Source of the DNA: Caenorhabditis remanei
Lineage: Eukaryota > Nematoda > Chromadorea > Rhabditida > Rhabditidae
Assembly (NCBI RefSeq): GCF_010183535.1
Contig: NC_071330.1
Coordinates: forward strand, 7,049,717-7,113,716
DNA: 64,000 bases
Reading direction: 5' to 3'
In this document: one piece after another, positions 1-13,317 of the stretch
Layout: every line of letters begins with the position of its first letter
Numbering within the stretch: position 1 is the stretch's first letter
Program-made: the position numbers and the translations under genes
The notes under the pieces: model-generated
What the model saw: the letters and a program-made list of their open reading frames with translations, nothing else
Told to the model about the DNA's origin: nothing
Database searches by the model: none

Positions 1-3000
1 AGTATCTCCTGGTGGGTCACGTTCATCAACAACAACATAGTAACGGGTCACATTGTTTTCAGTTGCAGCTGGGTTCACATCGACTTCCCAGAATGTTTCA
101 GGAGCTCCGATGTTGTCGACAAAGTATGGTGGTGGAACGATACAGCAGCTACGGCGGATCTGAAAATACACATTTAAATTAATACATAAAAGTAATGGTT
201 AGATATAAAACATTGGATCGTTTGAGTGTTTGTTGACTTACGTTAAGAGGCTCACTGCTGGTCATCTTCTTTGGAGCAGACTTCCAGTGATTCCATTCTC
301 CATCAACCTTGGCGCGAACCTATAAACAATTGAACTATGAATCTGATTTAAAAAAATAAAATTGATACCTGGAAGACATATTCAGATGGATTATGTGGGA
401 GATTAAACACAAGATAACAAAGTCTCCCACATCCGTCCTTTGGACACAACAGTTCCTTTGCTGGACGTGCTTCTTCTTCAGTCCAGATTCCATCGTGTTC
501 CTTGAGTCTCAAATATCTAACTTGATAGTCAGATGCCATGTTCAACTCGACTGGCTCCCAAGACATCGAAACAGCAAAATCGGTCTTGTCACACTGTTTT
601 AGATTCTTGACGACGAACCAACCAGGTGGAAGAGTGGCGTATGCTCCCCAGGCAACCTCGTTGTGATCCTTTGGTGTCAATGTCACATTGTAGACAGTCG
701 ATGGATGAAGTCCACGAATAACGAACTCAGTTTCAGAAGCATCAACATCGAAACTCTTGATTTGTTGGAGTCGAACATTTCCGTAAACTGAGTAAAGAGT
801 ACGAGCAGTGAGAGTGTATCCAGAGTGAGCACGTCCCCATACTGGTTCCCAAGCGACATTCAAAGTGGTTGGTGTTCTGTTGAGAAGACGGAGAATATGT
901 CTTTGTCCTGGAGCAAGAGTACTGTATGTTCCCCAGAGAATATGTCCGTATCCAGAGTTTGTTCCAGCTTGAACCGTGATGTTGTAGATAGTTTCTGGGC
1001 GGAGTCCTTCGAATTTGATAGAGTTTCCTGGGTATGGAACAGTGTAGTTCTTCGATGGTCCAGTCTTTCCGGTGGTTGGATCAAATGGAGCAATTGTGAC
1101 ACGATGATGAGTAATGAGTTCTCTTTGTTCTGGGTCGAAGATCTCTGGTGGAACCCAATCGACATGAAGCATAGTATCACTCTTCTCAATGAGATGAAGA
1201 TCAGTTGGAGCTGGAAGCCAGCTGAGAAGTCCTTCGGCGAAGTCAGTTGTAGAGAATACAGAAGAGATGAACCACAGTTTGTTTCCTTCAGATGTTCCTT
1301 GAACAGTCACATTGTATTGAGTAACAGAGTCCAATTGTCTGAAGTGATAGTCAGTTGTTTTTCCATCGACATCAAACTTCTTTGGATTTTGATCAAGAAC
1401 GGAAGCAACAGAGATGAACAGGTCATATTTGTCAATCTTCTCTCCGATGACTGCTGGTGGCGTCCATTTAACCTTCAAATTGTCATGTCCTGCAGATAGA
1501 AGCTTCAAACTTCCACCAAGAAGTTCGTTGTCATCATTTCTGGTAGTTGAGAAGTAATCAGAAGACCATTCTCCCCAGTTTCCAGATGATGATTGTCCTT
1601 GAACAGCAAATCTGTAAGTGGTTGATGGCTGAAGTCCCTTGATTGTGGCACAGAGATTGGCAGATGTGATGATTGGGCTCTTGTATCCACTGCAGGTGAG
1701 CTCATCTCCAGACAACTCAACTTCTGTTGGGTTGGAGTCATCAGCTCTTGGACTATAACGGATTCTGTAAGCGGTAACGATAGCCTTCTCTGGGTATGGT
1801 GGAAGCCAAGTGAGTTGAATTTGAGTGGCCTTGGTTTGAACAGCAGTGAGCTCTCTTGGTGGTCCAAGTTCACTTCCGGTAGTTCTAATCTCAAGAGAAT
1901 CAGACCATGGTCCTGGTCCTTCAGCAGTGTAAGCACGGACCTTGATACGGTAGAGACTTCCAGGTTGAAGTTGATCAATCAAAGTGTTCTGACGTGGAGT
2001 GACACCTTCACGTGTTCCCTCATTCCATTCGTCCAATCCAACCAACTCAAACTCGTATTGAGTGATGTTTCCGTTCTGTTGAATACATTCTGGAGCATCC
2101 CATTTGAATCCGAGTTCACTGTCCTTTCTGACGGTAGACTGCAAGTTTTGTGGTGGTCCAGTTGGAACGTCGTTCTTCGTTCGGAAAGTTCTGACAGTCT
2201 TTGGAGTGACGATTGACGAATGAAGAGATGGTGGTCTTCTTGGAGTAACAGTAACCTCATAAAGTGATCCTGGTTGAAGATTCTCAAGAGGGATTTGTTT
2301 CTCTTGAACGTTGAGAAGAGTAACTGGTTCCTTGGCTCCTGTTTGAACTTCATTACAACCTCCAAGTTGTTTGAGTTTGTACGTGATATCCACTCCGTAG
2401 TTCCATTTCTGATCCTTATCCGGCAACTCCCAAGTGACCAAAGCCTCTCTTGGTCCCTTTGGTTCAACGGTAACGAAGATTTCTCCAGGAAGAGATTGAG
2501 TTGTGATACTGACTTTGTCACTCCATTTGGATACTTGTGGTTTTCCATTATCCTCAACAGTCTGGGTTCTGATCTTGACATCCCACTTGGTTCCTGGTTG
2601 AGTTGGAACAATCAATTCGGAAGGAGCATCAGTGCTGACAGTCCAGTTTCCACGAGAAGTTGTGTTGACGAAATCAATGAGATACTCAACATTGTCGCAT
2701 CTCCAAGTGCTCTCATCTGGTGGAGTCCAAGTGATTTTCAACGTTTCGAAGTCCAAACTTTCGAGTTTCAAACTCTCTGGTGGGGCTTCTGGTTTTCCGC
2801 AAGATGTGGTTTCCTTGGTTTCTGGTCCTGGTTGTCCTCTCTTATCATTCTTTCCAACAACACGGAGACGGAAGAAGTACAATGTAGCTGTTTCAAGTTG
2901 TTTTACAGTAATCTTGTAGTCAGAAGTCGACTTGCGATGCTTTACAACTCCATTATACTCTTGCCATTCAGCTGTATCATCCTCTGATTTGAATTCCAAA

Positions 3001-6000
3001 ACGTATCCGACAACATGAGTTGCTTGATCTTGTGGAAGCCCTTCCCATTTCAATGAAATCGAGTTGGAAGTCTTATCAGTAACTTCAAGTTCTCTCTCCA
3101 AAACAGGAATATTCTGTTGTTGAGTTCTCGAAGTCAGCTCGTCCGACCATTCAGACCAGCCACCTCCTTCAGTATGAGCAGAAACTTGAATATCGTATTC
3201 TTGTTCTGGATCCAAATCACTCAATCTGTAGCATAATCGGTCCTTCTTGTTCGAGTCCGAGCATTCCAATCGGTCAGTTTCTACTCTGATTTCTCTGTAG
3301 TTGGCCTCTCCAGTTGGAGTGTATCTGACCTTGTAGAAGTCAATGTTTCCATGAGGTGGAGTTGGTGGAAGCCACGAAATTTCGATAGCATGTGGGAATG
3401 TTGCTTCTTCTTGAAGATCACTTGGAGCCGGTGGATTTGTTGCTTGAGTAGTGAATGGAACCCATTCAGAGAACGGCCCTTCACCTTCCTTGTTGATGGC
3501 TCTGACTCTGATTTGGTATTGAGTGTACGGAATGAGTTGATCAAGATTGAGACGTTCAGTTGGATTATGTCCAGTCGAGTTATCAGCCCAGGTATCCATA
3601 CTCCACAATTCGTATTCATAATCGGTGATCTTCCCGTTTCTTTGTTCACATTCTGGTTGAGCCCAAGTGACATCAGCTCTCGATGAGGTGATTGATCCAA
3701 CACGAACATTTTGTGGAGGTCCAGATGGAGCAGCCTCTTCAGTTGTTACAGTGACAACTGATGATTGTGGTCCAGCATGAGAAGTGTGAGCAACGACATG
3801 AATTTCATAGGTGGAGTCTGGGAGAAGTCCATCCAAAGTTTGTTCCTCATTTCTGACATGTTTCTCGATTGGAGCTGCACTTCTTGGTCCACATTCTCCG
3901 ATGGATTTGAGTTTGTATGTGAGAGTGTATCCAGTGATGACTCCATTTGGATCACGTGGTGGCTTCCATCTAACAACAACACTTGTTGGTCCCTTTGGTT
4001 TAGCAGTAAGATCTTCAACAGCTCCTGGAGCTCCTTCTCCAGTCGTGATCTCCAATTCCTTACTCCATTCAGATGATCCTGCGTCATTTTCGGTACGAGC
4101 TCTGACAATCCACTTGGTGTTGGACTTCGAATCGAAAAGATGTTCGATCGAAGAACTTCCCAAATCAATTTGTTTTCTTGGTTGTGTTCCGTTGATGTAT
4201 TCCAACTTGTATCGAATAGAAGAGCACTTCCATGAGTTCTGGTTTGGTGCTTGCCATGAGACTCGTACTTGAACATTGGATGGTGAAGCCAAATTGAGGT
4301 TAGTTGGCGGAGAAAGTGGAGCAGCACATCCGGTACGAGCTTGAGCTTCAGGAGATGGTACTCCGACTCTTTGACGGTGATCAACAACCTTGATTCTGAT
4401 GAAGTAGAGAGTATCAGAGTCAAGTCCAGTGAGTTTTTTGAAGTAGGTTGATTTGACGGCATCATGGTTGACGACTCCTCCGATTTCTTGCCAGACTGGA
4501 GTGTCAGCGTTTCTGATTTCAATGATGTATCCCTTGACTCTATTCTTTGGATCCAAAACGGCGTTCCATTGAACATCCAAAGCATTGGCTCCATCTGGAG
4601 TAACAGTTGGCATTGTTCCAACAACTGGAATGTTGAATGGATCAGTGGTGTAACGAGTCCAGATTTCTCTTCCGAATCCTTGTTTGGTTCCAGCAGAAAT
4701 GGAGATATTGTATGAGGTTTCTGGGTTCAAATCCTCGAAAAGATAAGTCAAAGTTGGATGATTGACGATGTGAGTTCTCTTTTTATCATTGACATCATCA
4801 AGAGAAACGATCGAAACACGATATTGAATGACGTATCCTTTTGGATCAATTGGTGGAATCCATCTGATGTGGAGGGAATGATCAGTCTTTTCAATGAGAT
4901 GAATGGCTCTTGGAGCATCTGGAAGTACTTGAAGAGTGTTTGCAATAACCAATGAAGACCATGGTCCATAACTTCCTCCTTCGATTCTTGTCGCAACTTG
5001 AACTTTGAATTGCTGTCCAGATTCCAGACCGGTGGCATTGTAACAGAAACGTGGACTCTCTCCAGGACACTTGAGAAGTGGATCCTTGACTCCTTTCTCG
5101 TTTTCAACCCAGTTTTCAGACGGAATTTGTTGGTAACGGATCTTGTAGGCATCGTGTGGTCCATATGGTGGGTATGGTGGCAGCCATGAAACCATGAAGA
5201 AGTCAGTTCCTTCTTGTGCAACAACCAAGTCTTGTGGTGGAAGTGGAGCTTGAGCCTTGGCTGTCATGACGACAAGATTCTCAGTGTTTGGTCCTCCTCC
5301 AATTGAGTTGTAAGCCTTGACTCTCATGACATATTTGGTGTATGGAGTCAATCCATCAATAGTGACACGAAGATCAGAAGTGTTGGCAATTTGTCTCTCC
5401 AATTTAGCCCAGTCATCTTGTCCGAGAATCTCGTATTCGTAGTTGACAATATGTCCATGTCTTTGAGAGCAATCGACTGGTTCCCATTGGAATGACAAAG
5501 AACGTTCGAGAGCATAAGTAGATTCCAAGTTAAGTGGAGGAGACGATGGTGGTTGTTGTTCAGTTGAAACTTCCTTGGTTTCCTCTGGACCTAACTCTGT
5601 TGTTCTAGCTCTGACACGAACTTCGTAGAGGGAATACGGCAAGAGACCAGTGATTGTGTAATCAAGGTCTTTGTGATTGTAGACTGTAACAAAGTCTCTG
5701 CTGACGTCTCTTGGTTCTTCTTCAGGACAAGCAAGACGATGCTTCAGACGGTAAGAAATATCGTAACCGACGATGGTTCCCCGTTGAACAAGTGGAGCAA
5801 GCCATTGAACATGAACTTCATTTGGTGAGAGAGCTTTGACACGAAGATCTCTTACTGATCCTGGAGCTCCTTGACGAGTAGTGATCGATTGTTCAGGTGA
5901 CCATTGACTAGAACCAACTTGGTTGGTGGCACGGAGTTTCACAACCCAACGCTGATTTGGCTCGGCTGGGAAAGTGTATTCTGTTTGGTCTCCCGGAACA

Positions 6001-9000
6001 GTAAGCACTTTCTCTGGTTGGTTTCCGACTCTATAGCTGATTTCGACATTCATTTGGTCGCACATCCAAGTGTTCTTGGCTGGACGAGCCCATGAAACTC
6101 TGACTTCGTTGGTAGATGGAGCATCAACACGAACTCCTTGTGGTGGGGATGTTGGTGGGGAGCATTTGGTTCTGGCACGAACTTCGGGTGATGGGTTGCT
6201 CTGTTCATTCTGTTGGGAAACAACACGAACTCTCAAGTCAACGACAGCGTTGGTTGGAAGACCATCAACAGTGGCAGTGTATGTGGTTTGAGATGGATGA
6301 GCTGGAATACGACGAGCATATTGTTGCCAAGCTCCGCCCTCAAGTCGATATTCAACAATGAATCCACCGGCTTCACGGTTACGAGACTCCCATTCGATGG
6401 TGATGGAAGTTGGTTCTTCAGCGATAACTCTTGGAGCAATTGAGAGAGCAGTCAATGCAGCTGCGTCAGTTGTCATTACAGCGGCAGTTCCTCCACACAT
6501 TTCCTTATGAGTAGCAGCAGAAACAGTCACATTGTAGGTAGTTCTTGGACGCAAGTTATCGATACGGTATTGATAAGTGGCACGATCAACATTGAATGTC
6601 TGAGCTCTTTGAGATCCGTCCTGTGGAACAACAACAATCTTGAATGCAGTCACTCTGTTCTTGTCATCTGGACGAACATCCCAATTGATGTGAAGTGAAT
6701 TCTCTGATCCTCCGATCTTTCTGACGAATAGAACTTGAACAGCAGAGTCAGTAACCAAAGTTCTCTCTGGTGGTGAATATGGACCCCATCCGGAATCTTT
6801 GACGTGGGCAGAAACTTGGAAGTCGTAGGTCTGTTCTGGCTTCAAATTCTCGATTCTTCCACAGTGAAGTCTGGCTCCTGGTGGTGATTGTGGCAACTGT
6901 TGACGTTCGATTTGACGTTGCTGGCATGGAGAAACTGCTGGGAACTGGCGTTCTTGGTATTGTTGAGTTCCAGTTGGAGCATATCTGCACTTGTATTTGT
7001 CAACATATCCTGGATTTGGATAAGGAGATTGCCAGACGAGTTGAGCGTTGTCTGCTCCAGTGTGAAGCACCTTGACGAATCCTGGAGCTTGAACGTTTTG
7101 CTGTCCAGCCGATGTTTGGAATGGAACTTCTGTTGACCATGGTCCTGGTCCACGGGCAGTGTAAGCACGGACCTTGACATTGTAACGAGTTTGTGGTTGA
7201 AGATTCTCGATTCTTGCTCTAGTTCCACGGATGTTTTCAGTGGTCTTTTGAACAGTTTGGCGACGATCTCCAGCAGTTACTTCGTATTCGTACTCAGTGA
7301 TTTCTCCGTTGGTTTGGAGGCATGGTGGGGCTTGCCATGAAATACTGACATCAGTTGGGCGAATGTCATCGGTACGAAGGTACAATGGAGCTCCGCTTGG
7401 AGCAGATTGATCAGTTTGGATCTCAAGGGAAACTCGCTCTCCTGCTCCAACATTTGATTTGGCAGCAACTCCAACTCTGTATTTCGAATGTGGGTGGAGC
7501 CCAGTGATGGTGAAATGTGGTCCGTTCACAGTGATGGTACGTGGTGCTTCTTGGTTGTTATCACAGTTTCCTCTGTAAAATATATTCAATTTAAAATTGT
7601 CTCACGGAAGTTACTAACCTGGAAATGAGTTGGTAGGTGACTTCGTATTGAGTGATTCTTCCATTTGGATTGACTGGTGGTTGCCAGCTGCATTGAAGAG
7701 AATCTGGTCCGATTGGCTGAACACGAAGGTTTGCAACAGCTCCTGGAGCAACTCCTTGTGTTTGAGCAGACTGAGCTCTAGAGAATTGAGATTCACCAGC
7801 TGGATTGGCAGCTTGAACTTCGAAGTTCCATTGAGTGTATGGATCAGAATCGAAGACAACAAAGTTTTCTCCGTTTGTCAAATTCTTGAATCCTTGATTT
7901 TGTGGAGTCGAGTACTTGACAATATACCACAAACGATCACAATTCCATTCAGATTCATGAAGTGGAGCCCATTGAACACGGATCTGAGTTGGACCGAGTG
8001 GTGAGACTTGAACATCGGCTGGAGCTCTTCTTGGGGCTTTACATTGAGATTGAGTTTGCACTTGAACAACTGATGAAGTGTATGCAGTTCCTCTGTTTGG
8101 ATCCTTTGCCACAATTCTGACTTGATAAGTTTGTCCTTGTGGGAGTTCACCAAGATCAACGGAATATGGACGTTGCCATCCAGTGTATGGAATTGGGTTA
8201 CGGTGTTGTCTCCAGTCCTGTTCAGTTGCTGGTTTCCATTCCAAAACGAATGACTCGATCAAATCATTCGTATGCTCCTTCGATCTCCATGAAATAATTG
8301 GTTTTCCTTGACGATAATTGACATCTGGACCAATGATCAATTCTCCTCCTGGAGGAGTTTTAGCCTGAGAAGCTGGAGTCCAGGCAGAGTGTCCGGCAGA
8401 GTTGATGGCACGAATTTTAACAGACCAAAGTTGATTTGGAGCAGAATTGAAGATGTGAGAAGTTTGATGACTTCCGAGAACGACAGCTGGCTGTCCACGT
8501 GGCTCTTCTGGTTGAATTTCGAACTGAATATCAGAGCATCCCCAGGTGGATTGTGGTGGGAGAGCCCATGAGACACGGACATGACTGGCATCTGGAGCAG
8601 CGACTTGGAGATGAGATGGAGTGTGGGTTGGTTCTGGAAGAGTGATAAATATAATATAGCTGGAACTGGAAGAGTTCTAAACGTACTAGAACAACTGCTC
8701 TTTGCATTTGATTGAGCAGAAGTGTACATAACATAAGAGTTACGATCCAAAACTTGAACATGAATGAAATAAGCATTTCCACGTTCGAGTCCAGTCAATG
8801 TTTGAGTGTATTCCATGTTATCTCCGACATATGGAACAAGTTGTCCGTAAGTCTTCCAACCAGAGTTTTCACTTCGGAATTGAACATGATATCCATAGAC
8901 ACCACGTCCTTCTCCCTCAGATTTCCACTTGACAATCAAATCATTGTCTTGAGCGAGTACTCGTGGAGTGGAGACAAGAGCTGAAATGACGAAAGTTTTA

Positions 9001-12000
9001 TTAGGAATTAAATGGTTCGGAGATTGTTAGAGTAGAAGTTTAACTCATGCGCGATCGTAAATTTTAGATGAAAATAAAGTTTTAGTTTGGGTAGGATTTT
9101 TCGATTCAAAAGGGATTTTTGATTTTGAATTCTACGGTTACTTTATTCTAAAGGGAAGAAACATAAATGTTTTTCTAGTTAATTTTGCATTCGAAACAGA
9201 AAATAAGGAGGGTTATCAGGTTGAGAAGTGGTAGGGTAGACGTTTTTAAAGAGGAGTTTAGAAAACGAGTTATGAAAAATAGAAGAGAAGTGGAAAGAAT
9301 ATTGAGGATGAGGGTTTCAAAAAGAAAAGAAAATCAAAGGAAACAAGGGGCACACACGATGTACTGCACCTTCACCAGAGTCCGTTTCTCTGAGTGGAGA
9401 GTTTGAGAATTGCCCTTGGCACCAGAAATCAGTTCTTGGATCACAAACACTGCGCTTTTGGCGGGTTGCTGTATGATAATACATTTAGAAAATATCGAGA
9501 TTTACATTACAGACAATGACAAAAACTTGAGAGAAGAATCTAAATGCTGAAGAATAATAGCTAAAAAACTTACATTGTTGAGCAGTAGAAGAGAAGATGG
9601 CATCACGAGATGGAGTTCCAGAACCAGCAGTGTTCACTCCACGAACCTACAAACCATTATTTGTCTTCATGAATCCATCTCTGAAACACTCACTTGAACT
9701 CTCCAGTCTCCTTGAGAAGATCCAGCAATATCAACACTACGGTCGCTTCCTGGAACTCTTTGATTGATTGGTTGTCCGTTTTGTTGTCCAGTAATGAAGA
9801 AATATGATTGGCAGTCTCCACTTTCTTGGCTTGATTCCCATGAAACACGCACGTTTTGGTCCGAGACACGTTCCAAGCGGACATTCTCTGGGGCAGATGG
9901 AACTGAAAATAGATGAAGTTGAGTTTCATTTTTAATGATTCACCAAACTCACCTTGACACAAAACAGAGAAAGAAGCGGATGGTGATGTAGCAACAGTCG
10001 ATTTGGATGAATCCAAAGCACGAACTCTCACCAAATAGGTGTTTGCAACGTTCAATTGACCCAATGGAAGACGGTAATGTGTCTGAGATTGTTCGTTCTG
10101 AACGGATGGTTCAACGGCTCTCCATGATCGTTCGTCGGTCGATCGGATGTCGACTTGGTATTCGGTGACAGTAGAACGGTCACCGACTACAGACCAGTAG
10201 GCAACTGATCGTGAAGCCGACTGTTCGATTCGTGGTTGAGTAATTGTAACTCCTTGGGTGTTAGGCGAGGCGGATCCATCTGAAAATAAGGAATTCAGAT
10301 ATTTCCATTGCCGTAAATTTGCATTGATCTGTTAGTACCAAGTTGAACAAGAGTGAAGTGCAATGGGTTACTGGATGGCAGATCTTCTCCGTTTGTTAGT
10401 TGATAAGATATCTGTTAACAGAGAAAGTTATTCACTCGGTTAATTATTTTCGATTTGATTACACTGCTAATATAGTGAACTCCAAAGAATAATCCTTTCA
10501 GTTGATAACAGCAATCTTCTGGATCAGCAATTCCCGGCGGACACTGAAAGTGATCTGGTCCACCGACCAATTTGATCCATTTCGATGAACTCACTTCCTT
10601 GTACATCAATCTATATGAAATAAAAGAAGTGAAAACATTTAAAAACTATACAAACTTGAATTTACTTATTATCTGAGAATGTTGTGTTAACGGTGTCCAA
10701 ACAAGATACGAACATGGTGGCGAGAGAACAATTCGCAACTTAAAAATGTTGAGTGGATCTAAAAAGGAGAAATTTGTTAGTCTAAAAAGTTATAAAGAAT
10801 CAGAAAAGTTAGTATAAACAAACCTTTGATTAAATGTTTTGCTTGTCGTTTCACTCTTAGAAGTTGGTTAAATTCTCCCAGTTCTCCTGTTAAAAATTAA
10901 TGAAAGATTAGAAAAGAAACACAGTTAGTGGTACACAGTGTACCTGAAAGTAAGAAAAGAACACAGTTAGATTACAAATTTTGCAATTAGAAATTAGTTT
11001 TTGATTTCTAGGAATGGAAAGATAGTTGTAGTGGTTGTAAATTATGTGAAATTGAAATTGGTTCTTTGAATTAGATACAATGTTATAATTATCTGAAATT
11101 GTATTTACCTGATGAGACACTTCCGGCGATCGCTGTCTCAATGACAACATCCTTACTCCATTGAGAATGTCCATTAACACTTCTTGATCTAACCTTGAAA
11201 GTGTAATCAACATTTTGTCTCAATCCCTTAATGACAACATGTGGAGCTCCGACGTAAGATGCCCCATCGGCTGGAGCACCTTGAGATGCTTCATATACGA
11301 GATATTCATATCCATCAATTGGAGCATGAGTCTCATCACATCCAGGAACATCCCATTCCAATTTAATTGATTGTGAATCAATATCAGTTGATCTAATATT
11401 GGTTGGAACTCCAGCTGCTCCAATGCATGATGATTCAGCTGCTTCTCCAACGGTCAATTCTTCAGTTCTGGCAACAACTTTGTTCTGATCATCAATTGCT
11501 ACAATTCTGACAGTGTAATATGGTGCAGTCATTTGAGAAAGAGCAACTGAATAGTCTCCTGATCCCTCAGCAACTCCTTTCTGTTCACTTGTTCTCCATG
11601 TCGTTTCATTTGGAAGTCTGTATTCTAAAATGAATTTACTGACAGTGATCGAAGTTGCTGGAAGCTTCCAGTGCACTGCGAACTGTTGTTTTCCTTGATC
11701 GACGACTTGTGGTTTTTCTTCCCAACTTTCAATTCCTCCGGACGTTGTGTAAGCCTCAATTTGATAGACCTGCTTTGGCTCATGGTCAACGAAAGCGATC
11801 ACTCCAATTGTGTATTTTGTGCTTGGGCGGAGTCCGGTGAGAGCGAAAGAGTTCAGAGCTGGATCGACACGACGACGTTCGACACGTCTCGAATCGTCAT
11901 CAACCTCCACGGCGGTTACCTGAATAATTGAAATTTGAGAAGCATTTAATAATTGGTTTCTTACCTCGTAATGTTGAAGTCTAGGATCCATGAATGGTTG

Positions 12001-13291
12001 CCAGCTGACACGAAGTTCCGAATCGGTACGGTAGAGAAGTTGAATGTTGTTTGAAATTGGAAGGGCGTCTCCCTTGGTCTTCGCCTCTAGAACTTCCGAA
12101 TTCCATGGTCCAACATTACGGCTACGATCGACAGCGCGCACTTTAACACTGTAGAAAGTTCCTGGCAAGAGGTTAGTGACAGAGACATGTGGTTGAGTGA
12201 CAGTTTGTCTATGAATGTCAAATGGAGCAGAGACACCAGTCAACTCGACTTGATAGTCTCCAACGGATCCACAGTCTGGGACGTCCCATTTGATGGCAAG
12301 AGAGTATTGGGCAACTTCAGTTACTACTGGATAACGAGGAGCAGTGAGGTCATCTGAAAAATATTGGAATATGACACGTTCATTACATTGTTTTCAGAAT
12401 AAACTCACCGTTTTCACACTTGATTGAAACAATTTCATTGTGAGCACGAATTTCGGGAGTCTCCACAAGAACCTCATTGTTCTCACCGATAACCTTGATC
12501 CGAACAAGATAAGAAATTCCTGTCGGAAGTTTTGGTATTTGTACACGATACTGATGATTTGGTCCTTTATATGGAATTATTCCCGGGTGCAATTGCCATT
12601 CTCCACTTCGTTCCGGGCGGTATTCGACGAGGAAACCTTTCACTTCTGAGTCAGCGTGATCTCCTGAAAAGAGAAGGTTGCTGGTTGAAAGAGAAGAAAA
12701 AGAAAGTTGCTTACCAGTTTGAATTCCTTCCCATTCGACTGTGAGAAGACTATCTGTACTTTGGCGTTTAACTCTGACGTCTGAAAATCAAATGGTTTGG
12801 TTAGAACATAATGCTCAAAACTTTTTGTATTTTTAAGCTGAAAATTAAATTGGGATCAAGCTTTCAACATTAAAGGCATTTCTGAAGAACTCGAAATTAA
12901 CAATGCTCTGTCTGTGAAATGAGTAAGGCAGTATAATTGGGAATATTCTTGGATAAATATAGATTAACTTTTTGAAAATTTTTAAAGTATTGAACTAGAA
13001 GGAACACTAACTAAATAATCGGTCTTCAAAATTCAAGAGTTCAAATCAAAATGTTTCTACAACTTTCCACCAAACTAGTAGATTATATAAATACCGAAAA
13101 ATTTGAACACTATTTTTATTTTCCACCTATCTAGGTGGTCTATCATAAAACTTTTATGATCTCACTAATTATCAAAAAGTGTTTTCAAGAGAGGACTTAC
13201 TGGAGTTTAATGCTACACTTGCTACTGTAAATAACTGAAGATACCATATCCCGAGGGAGAGGAGAAGGAGACCCCTCGAACGGAGACCCAT
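1..13291 (-). CDS. Giant FN3-repeat secreted/membrane protein (3' end off window)
   Basis: The start is the ATG at 13291-13289, beginning MGLRSRGLLLLSLGIWYLQL, a clear signal peptide. The first exon is 13306-13201. Following exons (12780-12715, 12663-12409, 12353-11965, 11919-11109, 10886-10824 and further ones) join in frame into FN3 domains with the usual Trp in strand B and Tyr-x-Val/Arg-Val in strand F. Exon 7572-369 is 7.2 kb without an intron and encodes about 23 FN3 domains. Exons at about 320-241 and from 161 to the left edge continue the protein. No Ig, EGF or enzymatic domain is visible. Many N-x-S/T sites and loop cysteines fit an extracellular protein. FN3 arrays usually act in adhesion or receptor ectodomains; the class cannot be fixed because the C-terminus is missing. 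The last visible residues resemble the membrane-proximal part of receptor phosphatases, which is only a hint. The existence of the gene is near certain; small exons between 8.6 and 10.9 kb are less sure. Confidence 0.9.
369..7572 (-). repeat. Six-domain FN3 higher-order repeat in one long exon
   Basis: Within the giant exon the FN3 domains fall into six recurring classes in the fixed order A-B-C-D-E-F. A has 'C-x-Q-x-N/H-G-x-I-x-x-Y-E-Y/F-E'. B has 'PPYP' or 'PPTPPHG' and a two-Cys loop. C has 'IHLIEK'-like starts and 'YNISISAGT'-like ends. D carries 'W-Q-E/Q-x-x-G-V-V' and ends in a lone Cys. E carries 'W-x-C'. F starts 'GAPG' and contains 'Y-K/R-L-K'. Units lie at about 7406-5553, 5552-3735 and 3734-2176 (the last lacks C), followed by A, B, three C-like domains and a B-like domain down to 369. 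D-E pairs also occur in the smaller upstream exons (about 8.3-9.0 kb and 7.6-8.3 kb). This indicates duplication of multi-domain blocks rather than of single domains. Confidence 0.8.
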
Positions 13292-13306
13292 CCTAGAGAA
13301 AGGTTC

Positions 13307-13317
13307 CTGCAAAAAAA
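13307..13317 (-). other. Splice acceptor 15 bases before the FN3 gene start codon
   Basis: On the minus strand a T-rich tract ends in GCAG at 13307, and the ATG follows at 13291. Nematode genes with an acceptor this close to the ATG commonly receive a trans-spliced leader. It could equally end an ordinary intron in the 5' untranslated region. Confidence 0.5.

Noticed and set aside
393..8984. Many plus-strand and alternative minus-strand frames over the FN3 exons
   Set aside because: They lie opposite or out of frame with the FN3 domains, have no domain features and follow from the repetitive codon pattern of the real gene.
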